The notes under the pieces: model-generated
Databases searched by the model: none
Told to the model about the DNA's origin: nothing
What the model saw: only the letters and a program-made list of their open reading frames with translations
NCBI GenBank assembly: GCA_031472005.1
Contig: PZJY01000001.1
Location: 1,302,001 to 1,366,000, forward strand
DNA: 64,000 nt
Reading direction: 5' to 3'
Origin: Tetracladium setigerum
Lineage: Eukaryota > Ascomycota > Leotiomycetes > Helotiales
Position numbers and translations under genes: made by a program
Part shown: positions 49,497-60,548 of the stretch, piece by piece
Layout: each line of letters opens with the position of its first letter
Numbering within the stretch: position 1 is the first letter of the stretch

Positions 49497-50052
49497 TGTT
49501 GCCTCCCCCTTCTTGCTATTTTCGCATACCTTCGTCCCCGACTTCCATCTGATGAGTTGCCGCTGGCGCGACTTATCGAAGAGTAGGATACCATGATTAA
49601 AAGAGGAGGAGTTTGCAAAGTATATTTCGAGCAAGAATGCGCTGAGGTAGTTACAGATCAATTGTCTGCGTAGGCGTTCGTAATCGAGCTTGCTTATCGC
49701 TGAAGGCAGTTCAAGGCGGCGGCTATTTCTGCAATTTCATGGCTGGCGCGAAAGGTTTACAGCGCAAAAGAAAGGATGATGAATCCAGTCGAGATATAGG
49801 ATATCTTCACGAGCTCGCGAACTCTAGAGTGGGATGGTCGTGTGTGTGAAGTTGATGGGCTGGATGATGCAAAATGCTCACCCAAATACGACGATCCAAC
49901 AATTTTTCTTGGCACTCTGTTGATTGATATCAAACTCCATACGGTACCTGTCCACTTCCCCACACCAGATCACCTCCGTTGTCGCGCGGAGCTGTCAACG
50001 TCCTTCGCCTACGATCCACCAACGCGTGAACAATAAAGTACATCGACAAACC
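49497..50052. other. Divergent intergenic region
   Basis: 556 bp between the transporter and the p24 dynactin start. No gene seen. Confidence 0.5.
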
Positions 50053-50728
50053 ATGGAGAACACTTTTGACAAGACGGCCGTGGAGACAATTGAACTACTA
50101 GAGGCGCGTTTGCGCAGGATCGAGTACGCGATCTGTGGACAGGCAAATGAGGAATCATTCGCAGAGAGCAAAGAGCCCATTTCAATTCGATTAGGGGATT
50201 TGGAGCACTCTCTACATCAACTTGCTGCGAGATCGAAGGTTGTGCAGGATCTATTGAAGTTGCGTAGGTGCTGCTCTCATATATTTTGCATGTGGAAGGT
50301 CTCTAATATTTTTGTTTGCAGATGCTAAACACCCTGATCTCTTCCAATCGCTACCTCCTGACACCCTCCCGACGACTCTTGATACTAGTACACTCTTGTC
50401 TATTGTACTTGCCTCTGCATCCGCGTATCCCAGTACCGCTTCACGCCTAACCTCTATCCGCGACACTCCTATACCGCCAGCGGAACTATCCGCGGAACTT
50501 ATCAACCTCCAGCCACGGATCGCTAAGGTGGAAGTCATTCAAGCAAATCAAGATGCAGAGATTCGAGAGCTTCGAGAGAGGAGCGCAGTTGTGATAGAGA
50601 ATTGGTACAGGAGGGACGTCATTGGAGCTGGAGAAGCTTGGGCCGACCTGGAAGGAAGGGTTGAAGCTGTAGAGAGGCATGTCAAGAGGGTAGAGAGAGT
50701 CAGAAAGATGGACGAGGAAGTTGTCTGA
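50053..50728 (+). CDS. Dynactin p24 subunit, RO-3-like nuclear distribution protein
   Basis: Two exons (50053-50263, 50322-50728) give 205 residues. The protein is almost entirely helical, with heptad patterns at both ends (TIELLEARLRRIEYAICG and AWADLEGRVEAVERHVKRVERV). The middle has HPDLFQSLPPDTLPTTL and SIRDTPIPPAELSAELINLQPRI, which fit the RO-3/p24 family from filamentous fungi. p24 sits in the shoulder of dynactin and supports dynein-driven nuclear migration. Length agrees with the family. A dynein light intermediate chain gene lies 10 kb away at 60549. Confidence 0.75.
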
Positions 50729-53524
50729 AAGAGCTTCTTCCCTGGATTGTTTCTGGGAAAGCTGCAATGACTCTATTGTTTGGGGAGACCGGGAAATCCC
50801 CACGAAACATGAAGGCGGGAGAGCGTGCCTGCCTATCGCAACGTGGTAGCATGCAGGGCCTTTCTGGAAAAGGCGGGACTCAGTCATCATTTCATGGAGG
50901 CAGAGATTTTCAGAAGAGCGGGATGGAAGAGTTATTTGGGGTTGATGACGATAATGATGGTTTGCATGAACGGATCTCTGGGAGCCGCGTCTCAGATAGT
51001 GGAAGGATGGATCGTTGGACCGATGACCAACACCTGACCAAGATATATCTCTATGTGGGGTGCATACGGAGTATTTGATGTGAATGAAAAGCAAGTAAGC
51101 TTTAGGGCTCGAGCACAGGTTCTTCATGTCGCAGTTGGAGAAACATGACAGATATAATAATGATGCAGTTGGTGGAGATGTTGCAAGGGGGCTCTCACAT
51201 GGGCGATTGGTCTCGCAGCTTTCTCGCTTAAGACAAGTTTGGCAATGAGGACGGCTTGAGCCTTGAGGAACAGAGGTATGGAACTGATGATAGAGAAGTG
51301 AGGCGTCATATTGTAAAGTCTTGCTTCAAAGTCTCAACTTTGGAATGCCTGATTGCAATGGGCTCTAATTGTTAGTACACCACCAACTTCAAAGTATGTT
51401 TCCTTGGAAATTAGCGCGTGCAAAGAAACCTTTTCACTTGACCACAAATGTAGTCTCGCTTGCCTTCGTAGCCAACAACACATCAACCGAAATCCTATGG
51501 GATTCCTAGGTAGGAATGCGAAAAGTGCAGAATGTCCACGTAATTCAGCCCTCGCCACCTGATCTCGGCCCATGCATCTCCCCATACTTGGAGAAGGATT
51601 TTCGGAAATCCCCTCCATCTTAATGGTGGAAAATGGGGAAGAATGCAGATGCAAGATATTCAACCATCTCAACTTTAGAAGAACGGTACTGTGACAAAAC
51701 CACATCTCGCAGCACCGCCACTGTGGCGAATGCAAGGTGAGAATTGGTTGGGTGGATGAAACGGCAATCCAAGTTTTGGGTGCAGGGTGCAGGAAGGTCT
51801 GGATCGTTGTCGAGGACGATCGCTGAGGGCGGGAGAGAAAGGTACGCGAGGGTTGATAGACAACGGGGTACTGTAAAATGCATGTAAAATCAAAGAATGG
51901 AAGAATGCTCTCGTAATAGCAATGTGCTACTCCAGTATAAATCTAGACGCTGAAGCTACTCGTACTCGATCGATCGTGAGGAAACATTCCATCAGTTTTC
52001 TACATGTCTTCGTAGGTTGAGCAAGTAGCACGCCTAAAATAATCTAACCGCCGTTGCAAGATTCATTCCAACGACTGGCAGATATCCAAAGTCCAAACTC
52101 CTCCTCTCCTCCCAAAATACACAACTCCTGACTCCCTCACCAATCAATTCTGGTGTTTGATAGAGCACCCCCATCCGATATCTTCTCAAATCTCAAACAG
52201 CCGCGGAACGATCATCTTCTGGTGCCTCAAGATTTTGGTGATCTTGGTCTGAGCGGATACAGGACTCTCTGTACCTACCTGGTCGACGAAAACTGCACGG
52301 CATACGGCACTGAGAGAAAGCGCGAGCGAACGAACGACTTTACGCCAATCTGTGAAACGCGTGGAGCGTGAGAGATTAGACAGAGGCAACCACCACACCA
52401 CAGTAGTGACCACACGGAGGTTATTTGGCCAGCAAAGACGACAACCTTCGTCCTATTGCAGCGCGTTTGTCCGAGGTACTAGCTGGCCCCTTGTGAGAGG
52501 TCTCGGCAGGCAAACGAGCAGGAGAGACAAACAAACGGTCGAGCACAACCAAACAATAACCCACGATTGTTTACTCCTGCATACGTTACACATACAGAGT
52601 TACAAAGTCCTTTTCTCGTCTGTCTCAACGGCTTTTCGCAGCAAAGAAGAATACAACAATACGTCGAAGTCCCTACCTTGTACTATTGAAGTATACAGGG
52701 CTACTACTGCAATCCTAAATACTGGGCGAACTCCTGCAACCAATCCGCCTTACGAAATCCTTCCCTGCTGCTGCATTACATTTCAGAGTATTCATTATTA
52801 CCCATCGATCGCCCTTCTCACCTTCTCGCCTTCTCGGCTTCTCCCTCAGCTTCTGGGCACCGACAAACGCCAACTCTCAATCATCTCCCTGTCCCCTTCC
52901 CTTGGCCCTTCTCCCTCCCTGTCCCGGATCATCCACTTCCAATCCACCTACTCCTAGGGCCTGTGCGAGCCGGCGTCTCATCGCTCTTCCATCACCAACA
53001 CTTCTCATACACCCAGGGCAATTCTCCTCTTCGATCCTCGTCCACTCGCTCTCTGATACAAACACTACACTACTCTCTGCAAAGTGCAAACTCTTTCTTC
53101 TAAACATCGCACCTCCAGTACTTCTTCTTCCCCTTGCCCTCTCTCCTTCCGGACATCCTGGTGGCCACTCGTTCTCCCCCTCGCTCACCCCCTGGCGCAC
53201 GCTGACCTGACACCTCCGCATTGTGCAACTGCTGTGCTCCTCATCTCCTGGCTCCTGCAACGCCAGTCCTACCAAGCCTCAGCCACTTCTGAAACGCACT
53301 TCGACCTCCTCATCTCCAACTCGGCCCCTTTCAACACTGAGAACGTCAGACAAGTCGTTCCTGACCGAGAACCCTTCGAATACGACTCTGACGATATTTG
53401 CATTGACGACTACTGCCCTACTCCCTCCTCGTCCCTCACGATACTTCACATCCCTCATTGCATCGACACGACCGACCCACGACACGACCAGGAACGACTG
53501 AACGAGTAGCCTGGACCTGTCTCT
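50729..53524. other. Long intergenic / probable Sho1 leader region
   Basis: 2.8 kb without a convincing gene. From about 52100 to 53500 the plus strand is pyrimidine-rich with many short ATG-initiated frames (for example 52352-52957 and 53084-53509) that lack domain character. This fits a long 5' leader of the Sho1 gene with upstream ORFs. A TACTGTA element lies at 51869. Confidence 0.45.
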
Positions 53525-54628
53525 ATGCCCTCTTACGGATCGCTTCACTCGCCATCGCTTCGAAAAATGAACGGTGGGATGGATAGCAAAGGACGAAGAA
53601 CTGGTGCGAGCAGAGGGATGAGCACCGATAACATACTGGGCGATCCATTCGCTTTAGCAACGGTGTCGATCGCGTTGGTATGTTGATGATAATTTCCTTC
53701 CACCCTGGATTTTTGCCGTCTCCTGAGTCAATGATGGATGCTAATTGATTTGGAACAGCTCGCCTGGATTATTTCTTTCGTAGGCTCGGCAATCGCGACG
53801 GCGAATAGCGCGTTCCCCAATTATTCGTGGTTCACGGTGGCCTTCATGCTCTGCTGTATCGTGGGAGTTTTCGTCGTAATTGCGTCAGATACAACACAAA
53901 CATATCATGTAGCGATTGTTGGCTTCTTGTCCTGCGGGCTGGTGTTGACCAGCTCTTCCGTCAATTCTTTAATCTACACCAACAGCAAGGCGAAGGAAGC
54001 AACAGCTGCTGGACACATTCTCCTTTCCATGGTCAATGTACGCAACTCTTAAATTCCTCTAGTTGCAACAAGCACTAACATATCGACAGATTGTCTGGAT
54101 CTTCTACTTCGGATCGACACCATCAGCAGTCCCCCGTGCTTACCTCGACTCCTTCGCTCTCCACAAGGATCACCGAACCTCCTCTGGCGGCCGCGGAATG
54201 TCCAGCTACGGAAACGGACGACCAGACACCTCAATCTCCTCCAACGTCCCACCCCAAATGTACACATCAGCACAACTCAACGGATTCGAGACTTCGTCCC
54301 AGTAGCCGGATTCGCACCAGCTGGAGATCGTAACTCCGCACCCAAGTTTGGCAGCAGCGCCCTGCCGCCAATGACCAGCAACAACATGGGCAACACAAAC
54401 CTAGGTGGCAATGACCAAACTCCAGGCGAGGTGGTCCAACCAACTGAGTACCCATATCGCGCGAAGGCCATCTACTCGTACGAAGCCAACCCAGATGACG
54501 CGAATGAAATCTCTTTCGCCAAGCATGAAATATTAGAGGTTTCAGATGTGAGCGGCAGATGGTGGCAGGCGAAAAAGAGCAATGGAGCAACCGGAATCGC
54601 GCCTTCGAATTACCTGATCCTATTATAA
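53525..54628 (+). CDS. SHO1: Sho1-type osmosensor membrane protein with SH3 domain, one-base frame break
   Basis: Three exons (53525-53677, 53759-54037, 54090-54628). With one C restored at 54298-54300 the protein has 323 residues. Four hydrophobic segments occupy residues about 45-165 (ATVSIALLAWIISFVGSA, WFTVAFMLCCIVGVFVVIA, HVAIVGFLSCGLVLTSS, GHILLSMVNIVWIFYFGS). A low-complexity linker follows, then a C-terminal SH3 domain (RAKAIYSYEANPDDANEISF, GRWWQAKKSNGATGIAPSNY). The linker frame ends TSSQ-stop in the assembly, while the SH3 half is one base out. In yeast Sho1 recruits Pbs2 through the SH3 to activate the HOG MAPK pathway. An alternative start is the ATG at 53567. A 2.8 kb upstream region without genes suggests a long leader. 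Confidence 0.92.
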
Positions 54629-56198
54629 TGAGTTGGGAATTGCTACGATACGATTTTGTTATTTTATTTCGATTCTTCAACTGCTTTTTGGCTTTGGCTC
54701 GCTCTAATGGCTGACTTACTTTTGCGTCGAATGCCTTGGTAGCTTCGACTTCTTTTTTTAAAACGTGTGTGCTTTTTGCTGGGTGGGAATTGATACCAAA
54801 TCTAAATGGGTCTGCTCTTTACGGTGCGGGATAATTCGATATGGAACGGAATGGGGGAAGAAAGAAAGAAAGGCGGTGGAGGCAAGACAAGGGGAAAGCC
54901 TCCAATCAAGCATGGATAGATGGACGAACAAAGGTACAGGAAGATAACACTCGTGAGGGTTCAACCTGCTCACTTTCGTCTTCATTCCGCCAAAACACAC
55001 ACCTACACGCATCATCACAACACAATACTACTTTTTGCATGCACGAAAAAAAAGAAACAAACATACTTGCTCCTTGAAACAAGTCCAACCAGATTTTTTT
55101 TTTCCACGGCAGATAAAACGAGAGAGAGAGAGAGAGGAGAGAGCTCGGGGACCAGGGCGTGTGTTCATTACCGGGGGCAAACCTGAAAGGGAAAGGGGAT
55201 ACAAATATCACATGGAGTAATAAGGCGTTTTTCTATCTCTCTCTTGCTGTCACACAACAACAACAAACACACACTGTTTTTTTTTCGTCTTGTTTATATT
55301 TTTATGTTATGCGCTGTTGTTTCTCGCCTTTGCCTGGCCCTCGCCGCTGTGTGTGTGGGCCAGTGAGTGGGATGGGTGGGAAATTATCTTTCCTATGTAA
55401 TACATTTTCGATATTCTAAAAATGGGATGGAGATGATGATGAAACCAAACCCCTTTTTGAGAGTCCTTTTTTAACAAAAACTGTTTTTGGTGAGATGTGA
55501 AGGTGTGATATGTACGATATTGGTGGGTGGTTTGTTTCTTCCAACTACATTGTGTTTGTGATTCAACAAAACAAGATGGGATGGCATGGCATGGCATGGT
55601 AACTTGGTCAAGGCCGTGAATAGATACTTATTAACAAATTCTTCGACATTAAAGAAAGGCCTTGCGTTGTGCCTACCTATGTAGCGTCTACCTACCATCC
55701 ATCGACTACAATTACAACAACATTCCATCCCAAAGCACGCACCAACCTATCCCAGTGACAAATCCATACATATACCACCTACCTTAGGTAGTCAAACAGC
55801 TCAAACAGCTCAATCTCAATCGAATACTATTTCTCTGGGCTTCTTATCCGAAGAGAATAGTCTTAATGTTATGTCTATCAGGATCGAGCAAGTTTATCGC
55901 ATAATATATCTTCGTATACGGACGCCTTACTGTAACGGCACTGTTCACCAGTACGGTCACGTACTAAGGCAGGGATATAGTGATATACATAAATAGATAA
56001 TAATCGAATCGTAATAATAGGCTCTAGTACCAAGAAAAGAAGAAAACTTATTTATTTCAACGTCCAGAAAGCTATACTAAGACCACGTACAATCAAGCAC
56101 CCTGCTGATCTACTACTGATCTTCGATCTATCATGAGAAAAGTAGGAATATACCATCATAGATAAAGTCATGATATTATTTCCTGTATCAATCTAAAA
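54629..56198. other. Intergenic between convergent genes
   Basis: 1.6 kb with GA tract (55117-55134), (GGCAT)n at about 55581-55600 and AT-rich sequence at 55850-56190. No gene seen. Confidence 0.5.
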
Positions 56199-57478
56199 TC
56201 AAAGTTCTTTTGTTTCACTAGCAGGCTGCTGTCCCAATTTTCGCCTCTCACTTTCTCTTTTCTTCTCACATTCCATATTCGCCTCTTCCTCACAATTCAG
56301 AGGAGCTTCTTGTCTCCATCTTGCATACAGAGCCGCTCCTCTCGCAGCAGCAAACAGTGGATCAGCAATATTCTCAACATCAATTTTCACATCAAAATCC
56401 GACTCCTTGATTTCATTTTTCTTGACATAATGTATATTCATGTCGGATAAAGCATCCCGAAGAACTTCCAAGAATTTAGGATTTGTGGCTCGCTCCCCCA
56501 TGAGAATGATTTTCGTGATAGGTAAGCTTGATTTTCGCGGGAGTATGAGGAGTTGAGATTGTATTGCTTGCCAGAATACCATTTCATCAGTGTATTTCGA
56601 GAGACTCGAGAGCCCAGAACTGGAGCTGAAATGGTAGGGTTCATCTCTCCAGCCTGGGAAGAAGGCGATATAGAAATCATCAAGTGTTGTATATAATTCT
56701 GCATCATTGAATCTGTCACCGTCAACATGGAAAAGCGAGAAAAAAATAATCAGAATAAGTGAGAGACTTACGTGATAGAATAAACATTCTCCAACGCTCT
56801 CTTCCGACCCTCCGCCTCACAGAAACGATAAATTGAGAAATTCTCACAAAGCCCAATACCATTCGCAGCAGCAGCAGCCCTAGATTCCGACAAGATACCA
56901 GGCCAGATCGAGATATCTACAAGCCAAGATTTCAGTCCCGCGTACTCAATAGCATCATTGAGATCCTGGAGTGGTAAAGCTGGTAGTTTAGTGGTGGTGA
57001 CGACCACTTTCTCGATTTTCAATGATGGATGAGCTGATATAGTAGCTTGATGGAGACCTTGTATAAGATTGCTCAGAACCCCTACTTCTGGTGTGGATGG
57101 TAGACCTCGCTGTTTGTTGAGCCAGCGCTGGAATTTTTGAAATCGTGTTGGTGGTGGTGGGATGTTGATAGTTTGCTGAGGAGAGTTTGGTATTCTGTGT
57201 TTGCTTGGAGCTTTATTATGTCGACCTTGGTTCCGTTGTGGAAATGGATAGATGAAGTGCTATGGTTTGATAATTAGCTATCGAAGGATACATTTGAAGT
57301 TGAAACCTAGAAGTGCACACCCATAGGAGAGTCCTATGTCAAAGCCTACACCTGGAGCATCATGAATAGTCGAAGAGAGACATGTGTCACAAGTTGGTAG
57401 TCGACCATGAATCTGGGCAGAAGCAGTGCCCAAGACCGACAAAGTGATAAGTTTGAGAAGAAGTGGTCGGATAAACAT
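56199..57478 (-). CDS. Secreted Hsp70/actin-fold ATPase-like protein, one-base frame break
   Basis: Three exons on the minus strand: 57478-57321, 57259-56772 and 56712-56199. Restoring one C at about 57095-57096 gives 386 residues. A signal peptide (RPLLLKLITLSVLGTASA) is followed by GVGFDIGLSYGTSSIHF, which fits the phosphate-1 loop of Hsp70/actin-type ATPases. Then come NGTKVDIIKLQANTEY, EKVVVTTTKLPALPLQDLND, ILSESRAAAAANGIGL (a helix like that of the second Hsp70 lobe), ITKIILMGERATNPKFLEVLRDAL (adenosine loop) and IADPLFAAARGAALYARW. The substrate-binding domain of Hsp70 is absent. The splice GTGTGC-CATAG is the one that joins SYG to TSSIHF. Whether it binds ATP is undecided, since key phosphate-loop residues differ. 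Confidence 0.65.
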
Positions 57479-58284
57479 ATTTTCTCAAATCACGCTGAAG
57501 GTTGAGAAGTAGGGAGATGATGCTATGAAATTGGAAGCGAGGGGTTGGGCATTATTTATGTACTGTACAGCTCGGGTTATCAGCATCCCTGCTTTTAGAG
57601 GAACACGCCAATACTAGGACTGTGCAGTGTGTGGAGGGAAATATGGAGTATATATTCATGGAATAATTTCAATAGAGAAGGAAAATTAAAGTCAATGTCA
57701 CTACTCCCCAGGATCGGATTTTCAATTTTACATGGGGGTAACTCTTCTCTTCTAAGAGTTATACGTATATCCCTTACCCTCGAGTTTTCGATCATTCGAC
57801 TTATCTTTTTAAGCTGCAGCCGTTTTAACAAAATTTAGATAAATTTTTACTCCCAAGCTACCTACCGACCTAGGTAGTAAATTTCAAAGACGCAAGCGCA
57901 ACCGCAAAAAACTCAATGTCATAATTTCATAACGACGCTTCTTTTAAAACATCTCATCTGTCTAAAGAACAGCTCTCTCTTTCTCTCTCTGTCTCCCAGT
58001 CTACGGCCTCTTTTCACCCTCTTCTTTCACATTTTCTATCCCCACTTCTCACCACTCTCAATGTCCAGAGAAGAATTTACTATGCTGCAAAACGCGCGCA
58101 AAGAGCAATTATCAGCATCCCCTCTGTCTGCACTTCTTCCAAAATGAAGAAATCAAGAAATCAAGAAAGTCATAAAAAAATCACAAATATCACACAATTA
58201 TCAATCATAACTTCACAAATACACATCACGTTCCAACGGTCCAAATCCCCGCCAAAAAAGAAAAGAGAAATCAAACAACAAAAA
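57479..58284. other. Intergenic region upstream of Hsp70-like gene
   Basis: 0.8 kb containing a TACTGTA element at about 57561, CT tract at 57970-58000 and A-rich sequence at 58140-58280. No gene. Confidence 0.5.
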
Positions 58285-59940
58285 TCAACTCACATCATCC
58301 AACTTCGTCGTATTCTCATCCATAACAATCTGCGCATTCTGCACGGTATCGGTCCTCTTGAATTCAGGTTTCGCCTCCTCACCACCTTGGTCGATATCGG
58401 TCTTCTGTTCCTCGGGATGTTTGTCCTCGAAGAGATCTTTGATCGAGCCGTCGCCCGTTGCGGCTTGGTAGATGGCGAATGTCGTGGCGAATTCGCGGTG
58501 GGCGCCGATTTGGATGGCGTCGAGCATTGCTACTGCGTCTGTGTGGGGTAGGGGGTGTGAGCTTGAGGTTGTGGGATTGTGGAATTGTGAAATTGTGGGG
58601 GTTGTGAATGAAGATCTGGAGGGGATAAGGAAAGGCGAGGAGAGTGCAGTGTGAATATGGGGGTGTAGGGGGGAGGAGAGGAAACAAATAGATGGTACTT
58701 ACAGTTCTGGCAGTTATTGCTGATCACATTGTACGCTGGTCGAACTTGTCGCATGTTATGGATAACCATCATACCTATCAATAAAATATCAGTATATGCC
58801 TACCTAGTCAATTGTATGTGTGTGTGCGGGAGGAGGTGTTGTACTAACCAGCTTGTCTTAAGGCTTCATCTGTGAATCTCGTCTTGCCCACTTCAAAGGT
58901 TTGCCACTCTTCTCGGACGATTTGCTCGTTGATGTAAATGACATTCAACTCTTCGTCCATCCACTATTTGTCCAAACGTTAATAAATCAAGATATCAGCA
59001 AATACTCACATATCCCATCATATCTCATCCCTCCCCCCTCTCTCACTCAGAATGGTTTTCATTCACTTACAAGTTCATGAGCAAAATCCCCCACAAGCAC
59101 CGCCCACTACAATTATACAGTCAGCACATCATTCTCTCAATCCAATCGCCATCACCCTTCAACCAAATTCTTCCCGGTGCTGTAAGACGGAGAAAGCATA
59201 ACATACATGTTGCGTCGGATCAGGATACTTCCCAATACTCGCCGTAATCCTCTTCCCAATACCACTCTTCTCCGCCAACCACTTCCCACCCATGCCAGCG
59301 ACCGGATGCCAACCAATCTCCACCGTCCTCAGATCAGCATCCACTCTCGCCTCACCAGGAGGGATAACATTCGGTTTAGCGCCCAAACCTAACGAGTGCT
59401 GGAGTGCGAGTTTGCCCTTGACGAGTTGTTCATTTGAGAGGACTTTTCCTTTGGCCCATCCTTCTTGTCTTTTCGGCGGGGGGAGGAAGGGAAGGTCGTG
59501 TTAGCTTTTGTTTTGTCTGATGATTTTGAAGAAGATTGAGGGGTGGGTGAGATGTGTGAGTTTTGTAGACACTGCTTGGTGGATAGGTAGGTAGATTCAT
59601 GGATGTGGAAAATAAAGAGAGATAGCAAAAACAGGAAAGAAAGGACCTGAGACATAAGGAGGAAAAAGAGTAGAACCTACAAATATTCCCCCAAAATAGC
59701 CCTCTTCGTCTGCTTCCCCTCCTCCTCTTGGCCCTCCCCCTCTGCTCCCCCTTCCACCTTCACAACATCACCACCACCACCATCCATAGGCCTATTAACA
59801 TCGACTTTCACTTCGGCCGCTTCGGATCGATCCTCTGACTCGGCTAGATCCGCTCCGCGGGAACGCTCAGATTCGTCGGCCATCCTGCTGGATGATCTTG
59901 ACCTTTTGATGTTGATCTTGGCTTTTAGAGATTTAAACAT
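58285..59940 (-). CDS. Papain-fold (NlpC/P60, LRAT-like or PPPDE-like) cysteine enzyme candidate
   Basis: Six exons on the minus strand: 59940-59681, 59468-59207, 59106-59071, 58963-58849, 58774-58703 and 58538-58285 (999 bases, 332 residues). The basic then acidic low-complexity N-terminus (KSLKAKINIKRSRSSSR, EGEGQEEEGKQ) precedes a folded part. Splicing creates PTQHWAVLVGDFAHEL, and downstream PAYNVISNNCQNYAVAML. The spacing of an HWA(V) histidine and an NC cysteine, about 75 residues apart, is that of circular-permuted NlpC/P60-type enzymes such as LRAT. Between them lie NVIYINEQI and GKTRFTDEALRQAG. The tail is polar. Activity is untested and PPPDE peptidases are an alternative reading. 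The 3' end could extend if a further donor at GATGAT-GTGAGT is used. Confidence 0.6.
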
Positions 59941-60548
59941 TGCAAGCAAGGAAAACGAGGGAGGGGTATATGCTCTCGGTACTTCTGATCTGAGGCTGTT
60001 TGTTTGGGCGCGGGGGTTTTTTTGGGTATGGCACGTGGCACGGAGGGCTTGTTGAGGCTAGGCCGTGGATGGGTCGTGGGTGATTGCTGTTGGTGATTGG
60101 TGCGTGGTTGGTGGTTGAGTGGTTGAATGAGTTGAAGTCAGTCGGATAGTGAAATGAGTGGAAATTATATTGAAAATGAAGCTGAAAATGGAGATAGAAA
60201 ACTGATGTGGGGCAGGCGTGTTGAAGGATGCCGCTTGGCATCTGATATGTATGAAAGATCTTACCTACCTACCGAGCTGTATGATCTCGGATCCACGGCA
60301 TGGGAAGATTGAGGAACTTGGGATACCTTTCATATGCGGGGCAGACAGACACGACAAACTGAATAGTAAGATGATAGGTATTTCCTATATACACCAAACC
60401 AAGGGTATCTTACAAGCAAGCTTCCCTACTCCAGCATACGATCAATACACAAATACCCGCCAAGTTTTAAAAATCGCCATTCTCTCTATCCGCCTCAAGA
60501 GCTTCCTCGTACTGTACACAATCTCATGTCGCCAATGACAGACGAGTC
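59941..60548. other. Intergenic, promoter side of papain-fold gene
   Basis: About 0.6 kb between the start of the papain-fold gene and the 3' end of the dynein chain gene, same strand. A TACTGTA element lies near 60511. No gene. Confidence 0.5.

Noticed and set aside
50767..51127. Plus-strand 103-codon and minus-strand 213-codon frames after the p24 gene
   Set aside because: The minus frame is mostly antisense of the p24 exon; the plus frame has no recognisable feature.
52352..53509. Long plus-strand frames (201 and 141 codons) upstream of SHO1
   Set aside because: Low-complexity pyrimidine-rich translation, better explained as leader sequence.
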